From the NCBI GenBank assembly GCA_900768995.1, contig CAAGEZ010000036.1:17949-81948 (forward strand): 64,000 nt of DNA, read 5' to 3'. Positions 43,115 to 54,050 of this stretch are shown here, one piece after another. The notes beneath the pieces are model-generated. The model ran no database searches. It saw only the letters and a list, made by a program, of their open reading frames with translations, and was not told the origin of the DNA. The DNA comes from Oscillospiraceae bacterium (GTDB taxonomy: Bacteria > Bacillota > Clostridia > Oscillospirales > Ruminococcaceae). A program made the translations under genes and the position numbers. Each line of letters begins with the position of its first letter. Within the stretch, counting starts at the first letter, position 1.

Positions 43115-44840
43115 TTACAGCCACCTCACTACATCCGTTTTCAAGTGCTTTCTGAGTTTTGTAAAGTCTCGCATATCCGCCGTCCTTTTTCATAAGTTCA
43201 TCGTGAGTACCGCTTTCCGCAGCACGTCCCGACTTCATAAAATAAATATTATCCGCTGGTACGATATTTTCAAGACGGTGAGAAATAACAATTACATTTT
43301 TGGTCTTGGAAAGTTCCCTGATATTCTTCATAATAATTGCTTCACTTTCCGCATCAATGCTGCTTGTAGCTTCGTCAAAAATATAAATCTCCTTGTCCGC
43401 TGCAAGACTTACCGCAAGGGCAAGGCGCTGTCTCTGACCTCCTGAAATGTTCTCTCCGTCCTCGGAAATCACCTTGTCGCAGCCTCCGTTTTCACGGATA
43501 AAATCAGCAAGGCTCACCTTTTCAAGAACCGAATATATCTCATCATCGGTGATGTCATTCTTTGCAAGCCTGAAATTATCACGGACACTTTCATTGAATA
43601 TGCAAGTGTCGTAGCTCACCGCACCAAGCTTTGAATAATATGCCGTCATTGAAAGCTTTTCAAGGCTCTTTCCTCCAGCCGTAACTGCTCCGCTGACAGG
43701 TCTGAGCCCGCCCATAAGCAGCTCTGCCGCCGTGGATTTTCCGCAGCCGCTCTCCCCCACTATTGCCGTCATACCCTTTTCGGGAAATGTCATATCCACA
43801 TTTTCAAGAACAGTTCTCTCGCCGTCATAGGAAAATGTCACATTTTCCATACGAAGCTCTGTTCCCGAAAGCTCCTCACTGCCCCAAACTGGGTCGGACT
43901 GTTCAAGAAGCGAAAGTATCTTTTTTCCTGCACTTGCACCGTTCATAGCAATGTGGAACGATGACCCGAAGGCACGGAGCGGCAGGAAAAAATCCACCGC
44001 AACAAGTATGAGGAAAAGTGCCGAAACTGGTGAGAGCCCACGGTTAAGTATGCCCGAAAGTGCCATTGCCGTTCCCGCACCCGCTCCACCGTATGCCACA
44101 ATGTCCATTATTGTCGTGCTGGCGAGCTGCATAACAAGAACTTTCATCGTTATTTTACGAAATTCCTCAGCATTTTCATTCATCTTTTCCTGCTGTACAC
44201 CGTCAGCACAGAATATTTTCAGCTCCCGCAGCCCCTGGACGCTGTCAAGAAAGCTGTCGCCCATTGACATATACTTGCCCCAGTATTTCGCAAAAATTTT
44301 CTTTGCATATTTTGACACAGCGATTATTGAAACAGGTATCAGCGGAACACAGCAGAGTAACAGTAAAGCTGTCGGAGCGTCGATCCCCACTGTAACGCCG
44401 AAAAGCACGAGAGGTGCCAGCATTGCATAGAAGAACTGCGGAATATACGAGGAATAATACAGATCAAGCTGTTCGATGCCCTCCACAGCTATCTGAGTAA
44501 GTCCGGCCATATTCATTTCGCCAGCACTGTTCACACCAAGTCTCAGTATCTTGTCATAAGTTTTCTCACGGAGAGCTTTTTTGACCGTCCTGCCAAGTTT
44601 ATCCTTGATATTACCCGTAAGGCACCCTATGAAATATCTCACCATTGCGGCAATGACGGCAATTATCACAGGCAGGATATACCTGTCAGGTGCGGCGTGC
44701 TGCATAAGAAGCTGCACCGCCCAACATAATGATGCGGTAAATGTAAGATTTGCAATAAGTCCCAGCATCATCGAGCCTACCGCACCAGAAATATACTTCT
44801 GCCCCTTTCCGAGAAGCTTCAACAGAGCCTTATCTATCAT
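43107..44840 (-). CDS. ABC half-transporter, fused permease/ATPase (first of pair)
   Basis: This 577-residue protein has a membrane domain (about 1-310) and an ATPase with GESGCGKST, ENISGGQRQRLALAVSL and IFDEATSSID. Start choice: an ATG at 44840 stands nine bases after AAAGGA, while the more upstream ATG codons touch that site. The gene overlaps the regulator's end by 11 bases. With the next gene it forms a heterodimeric transporter. Substrate not shown by sequence; see the operon's metal-type operator. Confidence 0.88.
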   Translation of the reverse strand: MIDKALLKLLGKGQKYISGAVGSMMLGLIANLTFTASLCWAVQLLMQHAAPDRYILPVIIAVIAAMVRYFIGCLTGNIKDKLGRTVKKALREKTYDKILRLGVNSAGEMNMAGLTQIAVEGIEQLDLYYSSYIPQFFYAMLAPLVLFGVTVGIDAPTALLLLCCVPLIPVSIIAVSKYAKKIFAKYWGKYMSMGDSFLDSVQGLRELKIFCADGVQQEKMNENAEEFRKITMKVLVMQLASTTIMDIVAYGGAGAGTAMALSGILNRGLSPVSALFLILVAVDFFLPLRAFGSSFHIAMNGASAGKKILSLLEQSDPVWGSEELSGTELRMENVTFSYDGERTVLENVDMTFPEKGMTAIVGESGCGKSTAAELLMGGLRPVSGAVTAGGKSLEKLSMTAYYSKLGAVSYDTCIFNESVRDNFRLAKNDITDDEIYSVLEKVSLADFIRENGGCDKVISEDGENISGGQRQRLALAVSLAADKEIYIFDEATSSIDAESEAIIMKNIRELSKTKNVIVISHRLENIVPADNIYFMKSGRAAESGTHDELMKKDGGYARLYKTQKALENGCSEVAVNV

Positions 44841-45240
44841 TTTTTTCATTCCTTTCCGGTAATTTTTCTCCGGCAAAGCGGGTGGATGCTATAAAACTTG
44901 TCAACCCCTGAATGCTTTCTTCACTGAAAGCACATACAGCACCTATAGCGTCATTCTTTGCAATGTCGGTACTGACGTGACAGTTTTTTTGCAGATGTCC
45001 CGTAAGCCAGCCTATAAGCATACCGTATTTTTCAAGCCTTTCATATCCGCTTTCCGTAACAATTATTTTATTTTTTTCGTTGTGCCTGATATATCCACAC
45101 TGTTCGAGACGCATAACGGATTTATGTGCACTTGCCTTTGTTACCTGCATTTTTTCGGCAGCCGCCGTAAGGCTCACCTCTGCACCACCGTCATACAGCT
45201 CACTTATTGCTATCAGATATTTGAGCTCCGCAGCTGTCAT
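44830..45240 (-). CDS. DtxR/MntR-like metal-dependent repressor
   Basis: This 136-residue protein has an N-terminal winged helix (LTAAAEKMQVTKASAHKSVMRLEQCGYI) and then a helical part VTESGYERLEKYGMLIGWLTGHLQKNCHVSTDIAKNDAIGAVCAFSEESIQGL. That matches the DtxR/MntR dimer and metal-binding region (the ...A..DA..iEH.iS pattern) more closely than MarR. The His expected in EH reads AF here, so metal binding may differ. Palindromes resembling DtxR boxes flank its promoter. It heads the ABC transporter operon. Confidence 0.65.
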   Translation of the reverse strand: MTAAELKYLIAISELYDGGAEVSLTAAAEKMQVTKASAHKSVMRLEQCGYIRHNEKNKIIVTESGYERLEKYGMLIGWLTGHLQKNCHVSTDIAKNDAIGAVCAFSEESIQGLTSFIASTRFAGEKLPERNEKNDR

Positions 45241-45256
45241 AATATCACCCCTAAGC

Positions 45257-45366
45257 TAAGTTAGATATCGCTAACTTATACATAAATAAAAACGAGTTTT
45301 TAAACTCTTTAGACATCATAACATAAAACCTGTCCACTGTCAACAAAAAGTTAGCCCCAGTCTAAC
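45257..45366 (-). promoter_or_regulatory. Promoter of the DtxR-ABC operon with two GTTAG...CTAAC palindromes
   Basis: TTGACA (45343-45338) and TATGAT (45320-45315) on the minus strand are 17 bases apart. A perfect palindrome TAAGTTAG-ATATCG-CTAACTTA lies downstream at 45257-45278. A second GTTAG-n7-CTAAC lies upstream at 45350-45366. Both recall DtxR/IdeR boxes and bracket the promoter. Confidence 0.72.
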
Positions 45367-45462
45367 ATTTTTCAATTCTGATAATATTTTAAAACATTTC
45401 GAAAGAATTTTTTATTTATGTTGTTCAAAAAATTTTTTTCGACATTTTATTTTTATATTGTG

Positions 45463-45492
45463 TTGATTTTTACACAGCAGCTGTGCTATAAT
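45463..45492 (+). promoter_or_regulatory. Promoter with central palindrome before a small membrane protein gene
   Basis: TTGATT (45463-45468) and TATAAT (45487-45492) are 18 bases apart. A perfect CACAGC-A-GCTGTG palindrome (45473-45485) fills the spacer, where a bound repressor or MerR-like activator would act. Confidence 0.6.
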
Positions 45493-45567
45493 GTATCCAA
45501 GAAAAGGGATTTTGATTTACAAATCAATTCACATAAAATGGCTGTAAGTCCAAAGGAGGAATGAAAT

Positions 45568-45864
45568 ATGGATAAGATCAGAAGATTTCTTTTTATCATT
45601 GGTGCAGAGGGCGTATCATTTTTTGAGTGGGCTATCTGGACAACTTTGATTATACTGCCAATAGGTGTCCCACTCACTGCGGTACTTACGCATAGCCTTA
45701 TAAAAGGACTTGTGATCTGCGCCGCTACGGGGATAATTCTCTATTGTGGAACAATAATATTTGTAGGAGGCGCAGATGCAATATTAAGCGTATGGCCCTT
45801 TGAGGTCAGTGATGAAGAACTGGATTTTGAAGAAAACTATGTCCCAAGAATACCACCGGACTGA
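45568..45864 (+). CDS. Small two-helix membrane protein, unknown function
   Basis: This 98-residue protein has two hydrophobic segments (WAIWTTLIILPIGVPLTAVLTH and GLVICAATGIILYCGTIIFVG) and an acidic, Pro-ending tail (FEVSDEELDFEENYVPRIPPD). An AAAGGAGG site fixes the ATG. It has its own promoter with a central palindrome. No family was recognised. It stands alone between the DtxR-ABC operon, which runs away from it, and the cid/lrg operon. Confidence 0.6.
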   Translation: MDKIRRFLFIIGAEGVSFFEWAIWTTLIILPIGVPLTAVLTHSLIKGLVICAATGIILYCGTIIFVGGADAILSVWPFEVSDEELDFEENYVPRIPPD

Positions 45865-46019
45865 ATGATACCACCTGAACTTTATCCAAAAGTCATTGCA
45901 GCCGAGACATCTCACATTTATCCCATATGACTGTCTTGTTATTTTATATATTTTCATAGGCTTATGCCGAATTATTTATGTTTAATCCTACGATTATTGA
46001 CAAGTCACTGCAAAGAATA

Positions 46020-46062
46020 TTGACAATGAAAGCTATTGGGCGTATAATTGGTAGTACCAATT
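46020..46062 (+). promoter_or_regulatory. Promoter and FadR-type operator of the cid/lrg operon
   Basis: TTGACA (46020-46025) and TATAAT (46043-46048) have a 17-base spacer. The perfect palindrome AATTGGTA-G-TACCAATT (46046-46062) overlaps the -10 box and start site. Its core TGGTAGTACCA fits the FadR-family consensus TNGTNNNACNA, and a FadR-family gene closes the operon. Confidence 0.82.
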
Positions 46063-46078
46063 ATTATGAGGTGATCTC

Positions 46079-46444
46079 TTGAAATACTTAAAACAATTCG
46101 GACTGATACTTTTAGTGTCATTTATCGGGGAGCTTATGAATATGTTTATCCCCCTCCCCGTTCCTGCGAGCATATGGGGACTGGTGATAATGTATCTGTG
46201 CCTGCATCTTAAAGTGATAAAGCTTGATGATGTCCACGATACAGCAAAGCTGATGATAGAGATAATGCCCATTATGTTCGTTCCCGCCGCTGTGGGTCTT
46301 ATCGAGTCCTGGGGCGATATAAAATCAAATATCCTGGTATATTTTATCATAACGCTTATCTCGACTGTGGCTGTAATGGCTGTATCGGGCTGTGTCACCC
46401 AGCTTGTTATCAGAACAGAAAGGAAGAAAAATGGCAATGAATGA
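46079..46444 (+). CDS. CidA/LrgA family membrane protein
   Basis: This 121-residue protein has four membrane helices and the CidA/LrgA pattern: MKYLKQFGLILLVSFIGELMNMFIPLPVPASIWGLVIMYLCLHL, then EIMPIMFVPAAVGLI. CidAB/LrgAB were described as holin-like cell-death regulators and later linked to pyruvate transport. The start codon is TTG at 46079 with GAGGTGAT before it. It overlaps the LrgB-like gene by 14 bases. Confidence 0.9.
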   Translation: MKYLKQFGLILLVSFIGELMNMFIPLPVPASIWGLVIMYLCLHLKVIKLDDVHDTAKLMIEIMPIMFVPAAVGLIESWGDIKSNILVYFIITLISTVAVMAVSGCVTQLVIRTERKKNGNE

Positions 46445-47129
46445 TATATTTGAAGCATCAGTATTTTTCGGGGCGGTCATAAGTCTGGTTTGCTATGGTC
46501 TCGGAGTAATTCTTCACAACAAGACAAAGCTTGCGGTCATAAATCCCCTTCTTATCGCCATAATTGCGGTCATAGCGATACTTGCTTTCGGCGGTATCGA
46601 ATACGAAACATACAACAGCGGAGCAAAATATATAAGCTACCTCCTGACCCCTGCCACCGTATGCCTTGCCGTTCCTCTTTATGAACAGACACAGCTTCTG
46701 AAAAAAAATCTCAAAGCCGTAACGGCAGGGATCGTCTCAGGTGTGCTCACATCGCTTTTGTGCATAACAGTGCTTGCGGTCATATTAGGTCTGAGCCACG
46801 AGGAATTTGTGACATTCTTACCCAAATCCATCACCACGGCTATAGGAATGGGCGTGTCGGAGGAGCTTGGGGGCTTTGTAAACCTGACTGTGGTTGTTAT
46901 AATAATCACAGGCATACTTGGAAATGTTATCGGAAAATTTGTATGCAGGATATTTAAAATAACCGAGCCCGTTGCAGTGGGAATAGCATTCGGTTCATCA
47001 TCACACGCCATAGGCACCGCAAAGGCAATGGAGATAGGCGAGGTAGAGGGCGCAATGAGCAGTCTTTCCATTGTTGTATCGGGTGTGCTCACGGTCATCG
47101 GCGCATCGCTTTTTTCAAACATAATGTAA
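46431..47129 (+). CDS. CidB/LrgB family membrane protein
   Basis: This 232-residue membrane protein is the partner of the CidA/LrgA protein before it. The family's most conserved stretch is present: PKSITTAIGMGVSEELGGFVNLTVVVIIITGILGN, then AVGIAFGSSSHAIGTAKAMEIGEVEGAMSSL. The start at 46431 is set by AAAGGAAG. An open frame reaches further up inside lrgA but lacks a ribosome site. The regulator gene starts nine bases after its stop. Confidence 0.93.
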   Translation: MAMNDIFEASVFFGAVISLVCYGLGVILHNKTKLAVINPLLIAIIAVIAILAFGGIEYETYNSGAKYISYLLTPATVCLAVPLYEQTQLLKKNLKAVTAGIVSGVLTSLLCITVLAVILGLSHEEFVTFLPKSITTAIGMGVSEELGGFVNLTVVVIIITGILGNVIGKFVCRIFKITEPVAVGIAFGSSSHAIGTAKAMEIGEVEGAMSSLSIVVSGVLTVIGASLFSNIM

Positions 47130-47138
47130 GGAGACTGT

Positions 47139-47765
47139 ATGGCAGAGCAATATGACAAGGTAATCGAATATATATCGGGACTGATAAGCTCGGGCGAGCT
47201 GGAAAGCGGTTCAAGGCTCCCAGCGGAAAGGGTCATATCGGAACAGTTGTCAGTCAGCAGAAATTCCGCCCGTGAAGCCCTGCACACTCTTGAACATATG
47301 GGCATTATGAAAAGCATACACGGTTCCGGAAATTATCTTTCGGATAATATGTCTGCGGGAATGTCTGAAATGTTCCGCTTTATGCTGCTGTTAAAGCAGG
47401 TCTCAAAAGATGATGTCCGCAGATTCAGATGCGATATGGAAAAGATGATATGCCGCAATATAATTGCATCGGGCAGGACTGATCTTGACCGCATTGAAAG
47501 AATATTTGACTTAGATTGTTCCGAAGCGGAACGGGACAGGCTGTTTCACTATGAGCTTGTTTACACCGAGGGCAACAAGCTGTGGATATGTCTTATGGAA
47601 GCCATAAGCGACGTTTACCGTGAATGGATAAGCGATGTTCTTGAAGCGTCTGATGAAAACCGAAAGGACACATTCCACAAGCTCCACAGAGCTATTCTCG
47701 ATGCACTGAGATCGGGCGATACGGAGCAATGTGAAGAGGCTATAAATAAGCATTATAACATATAA
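47139..47765 (+). CDS. FadR-family (GntR) transcriptional regulator
   Basis: This 208-residue protein has a GntR winged helix (YISGLISSGELESGSRLPAERVISEQLSVSRNSAREALHTLEHMGIMKSIHGSGNYL) and an all-helical C-terminal FCD-type effector domain. FCD regulators such as PdhR and LldR sense small organic acids. It is the third gene of the cid/lrg operon, and the promoter carries a matching operator, so autorepression with an organic-acid signal is likely (inferred). AGGAGA precedes the ATG. Confidence 0.88.
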   Translation: MAEQYDKVIEYISGLISSGELESGSRLPAERVISEQLSVSRNSAREALHTLEHMGIMKSIHGSGNYLSDNMSAGMSEMFRFMLLLKQVSKDDVRRFRCDMEKMICRNIIASGRTDLDRIERIFDLDCSEAERDRLFHYELVYTEGNKLWICLMEAISDVYREWISDVLEASDENRKDTFHKLHRAILDALRSGDTEQCEEAINKHYNI

Positions 47766-47802
47766 ATACACCCCGATATCGACAATATCGGGGTGTATTT
47801 TT
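47765..47802. terminator. Bidirectional terminator between the FadR and lacZ genes
   Basis: AATACACCCCGATAT pairs with ATATCGGGGTGTATT over a short loop, with a T-run on the plus strand and an A/T run on the other side. Confidence 0.92.
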
Positions 47803-47822
47803 GCTTATCCGCAAATCATTTT

Positions 47823-50864
<3,042 letters not shown>

Positions 50865-50867
50865 TTA

Positions 50868-50909
50868 ATTATATACCCTCTTGACTGTTCCGTCAATAAA
50901 TGATATTAT
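50868..50909. promoter_or_regulatory. Interlocked divergent promoters of lacZ and the AraC gene
   Basis: lacZ on the minus strand has TTGACG (50896-50891) and TATAAT (50873-50868) with a 17-base spacer. The AraC gene on the plus strand has TTGACT (50881-50886) and TATTAT (50904-50909), also 17 bases. Each -35 lies inside the other's spacer, and together they form TTGAC-n6-GTCAA. Confidence 0.8.
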
Positions 50910-50944
50910 CATTATATAACAATATGAAACAGGAGGAGAAATTT

Positions 50945-51754
50945 TTGTTTTTCTGTGATTATCCAATAATACGGGGTGAAAAGGAGCTTCCGCTGTATCT
51001 TCTGAATATGGGACAGCAGCATTGTCAGGACCATATTCTTAGACCGGAGGGCTATCCACAGCCCCAGATATTATACTGCACAAAGGGCAGCGGAACTCTT
51101 ATAATTGATGAAAAAAATTTTGCAATATCACCCTACACAGCCATATTTCTCCCTGCAAATTATCCCCACGAATACTTTGCGGACGGCGATATCTGGGATA
51201 TTCACTGGGTAGTCCCCGCAGGCTATGGGGCAGAGGATATATTAAGGCAATTCGGGCTTACGGAGCCTAAAATATACAAGCTTGGAGAAATAAAAATGCT
51301 TGAACATATTTTCAGAAAAATGCACGAGGCAATACGGGCTGACTGCGTTTTCGGTAATTACAGGGCATCAGGCTATTTGTACGATTTTCTCATTGAATTT
51401 TATCGGCTCATATCCTCGGAGGAAACTGTGGGAGCGCCAAACTCAGCACTTATGAAAGCCGTTGATTATATAAATTTCAACTTTGCATCGCCAATTTCTA
51501 TGGACGAGCTGTGTTCGGTGTCGGGAGTGTCAAAGCAGTATTTATGCCGACTTTTCAGAAAAGCTCTCAGCTCCCGACCAATGGAATATATCACAAAGCG
51601 CCGTATTCAGGCGGCAAAGGAGCTTCTGACAGGCACAGATATGACTATCGAGGAAATTGCCGCAGAAACAGGCTTCTGCACATCAAGCTATTTCTGCAAG
51701 CTGTTCAAAAAATACGAGGGCATAACACCGACCCATTTCAGGAAAGCAGAATAG
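50945..51754 (+). CDS. AraC-family transcriptional regulator
   Basis: This 269-residue protein has an N-terminal cupin sugar-sensing domain (PQILYCTKGSGTLIIDEKNFAISPYTAIFLPANYPHEYF) and a C-terminal double helix-turn-helix (ISMDELCSVSGVSKQYLCRLFRKALSSRPMEYITKRRIQAAKELL, then IEEIAAETGFCTSSYFCKLFKKYEGITPTHFRK). The start is taken as TTG at 50945 because AGGAGGAG is seven bases before it; an ATG at 50924 would be almost leaderless. Divergence from lacZ suggests it activates lacZ in response to a galactoside (inferred). Confidence 0.9.
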   Translation: MFFCDYPIIRGEKELPLYLLNMGQQHCQDHILRPEGYPQPQILYCTKGSGTLIIDEKNFAISPYTAIFLPANYPHEYFADGDIWDIHWVVPAGYGAEDILRQFGLTEPKIYKLGEIKMLEHIFRKMHEAIRADCVFGNYRASGYLYDFLIEFYRLISSEETVGAPNSALMKAVDYINFNFASPISMDELCSVSGVSKQYLCRLFRKALSSRPMEYITKRRIQAAKELLTGTDMTIEEIAAETGFCTSSYFCKLFKKYEGITPTHFRKAE

Positions 51755-51802
51755 AGCCCTCTCATTCCGACATTATAAAAATGTAGCTGCCGCATTGTGT
51801 AA

Positions 51803-51902
51803 TACTAATAACCAATTAAAAATTGTACAAAAAATCGAGCATAATCTTGCATATATGGATTATGCGAAGATTTTTTGTCTACAGTTTTATTGGTTATTAG
51901 TA
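51803..51902. repeat. Palindromic MITE-like repeat, copy 2 (inverted relative to copy 1)
   Basis: The reverse complement of this 100-base stretch matches copy 1 at 30216-30316 almost base for base, from TACTAATAACCAAT to ATTGGTT.TTAGTA. The main difference is ATCGAGC here in place of ATCTTCGC in one arm. It lies 49 bases after the AraC stop, between two convergent genes. Confidence 0.85.
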
Positions 51903-51923
51903 TAATGCAGCAGCTACAAATTT

Positions 51924-52481
51924 TTATGCGTTTGCCGAATTTTCCTTTGCCTTGTTCATCATAACAAGAAGTCCGCCTAATGTCCGGATATTTCCAAAGC
52001 CCATATATGCAGTGCCGGGAGCGTTCATAAATGCACTGTGACCGAAGGCAGTCGGACAACAGCTATCATCATTCCGACGAATACATTAAATATGAGGCAC
52101 CACTTTGGATACGGTGTGTAATCCTTTGCAAAAGCGACTATATGCACGGTGCAGAATATCACAAAGAATATCACAAAAACAATAAAGGACGGCAAGAGAA
52201 AATACGATGCAATTCTATCATTATGTCTATGGACTGCCCAATGTCCCCTGTTGCCGCCATAAGCCTGTAAATTCCAAAATAGCAGAGCGAAGAGAGGGTA
52301 ATGCCCATAAAACCGAGGAACGATGACCAGAAAATCGCTCTGTCGGACTTGTCACATATGCCGAAAGGAGCATTTCCATTCCGTCAAGGCTCTCGTCTGC
52401 CGTTCCGTAGCCGAGGATAAAATCCCCCGCAAATACCATAAATGAAGCTATAAGCCCGATAGTCAGCAGCTTTTTCACCAT
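51924..52481 (-). pseudogene. Decayed multi-pass membrane protein gene
   Basis: On the minus strand the frame starts at 52481 (MVKKLLTIGLIASFMVFAGDFILGYGTADES). It shifts near 52345, where IFWSSFLGFMGITLSSLCYFGIYRLM continues in another frame, again near 52195, and again near 52060, ending ...PGTAYMGFGNIRTLGGLLVMM at 51924. Joined, it would be about 185 residues with several helices. The pieces resemble the intact protein at 58515-59135 (PKWCLIFN versus PRWACIFN, GFGNI versus GTGNI). At least three lesions make it a pseudogene. Confidence 0.8.
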
Positions 52482-52556
52482 TGCTCAGTCAAGTCTGCCA
52501 TCGCTCCCAATACTGTTAAAATTTTCCATATACATTCCTTTCCCCTGTGAGCCTGC

Positions 52557-53534
52557 TCAAAATAAATCCGTAAGAAGATATTTTCTGTCGATAGTGCCGT
52601 TAAAATAGTTTATGACATTCCGTGCGGCGCAAAGGTTCATTTCCGAGAAATTCTCGCCGGTAAACGGCGCCGTGTGTGGTGTCAGGACTGCATTTTCACA
52701 GGAAATAAGGGGCGAATCCGTGCAGGGCTCGCTGTCAAAAACATCTATCCCCGCTCCCCTTATCCAATGCTCATCAAGAGCTTTTTTCAGCGCATATGTA
52801 TCTGTCACCTGCCCACGGGATATGTTTATGAAAACGCACTCAGGCTTCATTTTCCCAAACTGTTCCTCACCGAACATATGCCTTGTGCTGTCCGTGAGAG
52901 GAACGTTCACCGAAATATAATCGCTCTCGGAAAGCACCTCATCAAAGGAGCAACTGCGCACATTATATTCCTTTTCCCATTCAAGTTTAGGGTGGCGGCA
53001 GTAATAGATGACATTTATTCCGAACGGCACTGCCCTTGCAGCGATCTCCCTGCCGATACCGCCGAAGCCGATAAGACCAAGAGTCCTATTCTTAGCGCCG
53101 TATGACATTTTTCGTTCCCATACTCCCTTGTGCATCGAGGTATTCTGGATATCAAGCCGCCTTGCAAAATGTAGAATATACGCCATCACCTGCTCCGCAA
53201 CAGCAGCCTCCACCGTTCCCGCCGCCCGTGCAACTCCTGTTTTGTGCTCCCCGCAGGCTGCAATATCAACAGTATCATAGCCTATTGACCGCCTTGAAAC
53301 GAGCTTTAGGTTCGGACAGCTTTCCAGCACCTTTCTTCCAACAGGTTCAAGTCCCGTGATAACGCCGTCCGCATCACCTATCAGAACACTCATTTCTTCC
53401 TCCGATGTGCCAGTCCCACAGTTTTTACCACTGTGGTCGATAACCGTGAAGCCGCTTTCTTCGAGCAGTTTCACTGCCCCAGCATCGGGCAGGTCAAAAT
53501 TTCTTGCGGTTATTACGATTTTCTTGCCGTTCAT
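52557..53534 (-). CDS. D-2-hydroxyacid dehydrogenase (phosphoglycerate dehydrogenase-like)
   Basis: This 325-residue NAD-dependent enzyme has the N-terminal substrate domain, the Rossmann motif GLIGFGGIGREIAARAVPFG (about residues 145-164), the catalytic Arg in NISRGQVTD, the Glu in DVFDSEP and the His in LTPHTAPF. It is most like SerA-type proteins without the C-terminal ACT domain, so serine synthesis or another 2-hydroxyacid is possible. An ACT protein gene is next upstream, but a hairpin separates them. Confidence 0.9.
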   Translation of the reverse strand: MNGKKIVITARNFDLPDAGAVKLLEESGFTVIDHSGKNCGTGTSEEEMSVLIGDADGVITGLEPVGRKVLESCPNLKLVSRRSIGYDTVDIAACGEHKTGVARAAGTVEAAVAEQVMAYILHFARRLDIQNTSMHKGVWERKMSYGAKNRTLGLIGFGGIGREIAARAVPFGINVIYYCRHPKLEWEKEYNVRSCSFDEVLSESDYISVNVPLTDSTRHMFGEEQFGKMKPECVFINISRGQVTDTYALKKALDEHWIRGAGIDVFDSEPCTDSPLISCENAVLTPHTAPFTGENFSEMNLCAARNVINYFNGTIDRKYLLTDLF

Positions 53535-53564
53535 TTTTCAAGCTCCATAATTATTATACCGAAA

Positions 53565-53594
53565 AGGTCTCCCCGCAAAACTGCGGAGAGACCT
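53565..53594 (-). terminator. Hairpin after the ior/paaK operon
   Basis: AGGTCTC(C)CCGCA pairs with TGCGG(A)GAGACCT over a short loop, directly after the ACT gene stop on the minus strand and followed by TTTTC. The T-tract is short. Confidence 0.7.
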
Positions 53595-53601
53595 CATTTT
53601 A

Positions 53602-54033
53602 TCAGATAGAATATACCTTTTCTGCGCTCAGAATAGTAAATCCGCCCTCCGTGAGAGCCTCGAGAGCCTTGTCATTGTTCTCAACTCTCAGGATAGCATA
53701 TGCATCATCGCCTGATTTTTCAACGAATGCATACATATACTCAACGGAAATGTTCGCCTTGTAAAGGCATTCAACTGCTTCAGCAAGTCCGCCGGGACGG
53801 TCGCCGATGCACACTGCGATAACATTTGTAACGGAAATGGTCACCTCAGCGGCTTTGAGCACTTCGGAAGCCTTGTCGGGGTCATTTACGATAAGACGGA
53901 GAATGCCAAAGTCTCTTGAATCCGCAACGGAGAATGCACGGATATCAATGTTGTTGTCGGCAAGAAGTCTTGTAACGGCGCTGAGCTTGCCGGGCTTGTT
54001 TTCAACGAATACGGATAACTGCTTAACTAACAT
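53602..54033 (-). CDS. Double ACT-domain protein linked to paaK
   Basis: This 143-residue protein has two ACT units: LVKQLSVFVENKPGKLSAVTRLLADNNIDIRAFSVADS and, from about residue 72, NVIAVCIGDRPGGLAEAVECLYKANISVEYMYAFV. ACT domains bind amino acids as allosteric signals. Stand-alone ACT proteins of this kind often follow phenylacetate-CoA ligase and indolepyruvate oxidoreductase genes, so it may sense aromatic amino acids (inferred). It starts 17 bases after paaK. Confidence 0.88.
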   Translation of the reverse strand: MLVKQLSVFVENKPGKLSAVTRLLADNNIDIRAFSVADSRDFGILRLIVNDPDKASEVLKAAEVTISVTNVIAVCIGDRPGGLAEAVECLYKANISVEYMYAFVEKSGDDAYAILRVENNDKALEALTEGGFTILSAEKVYSI

Positions 54034-54050
54034 ATTATCACCCTTTCATA

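Noticed and set aside
44830..45240. MarR-family assignment for the ABC operon regulator
   Set aside because: The region after the winged helix and the GTTAG/CTAAC palindromes fit DtxR/MntR better, so it was called DtxR-like with moderate confidence.
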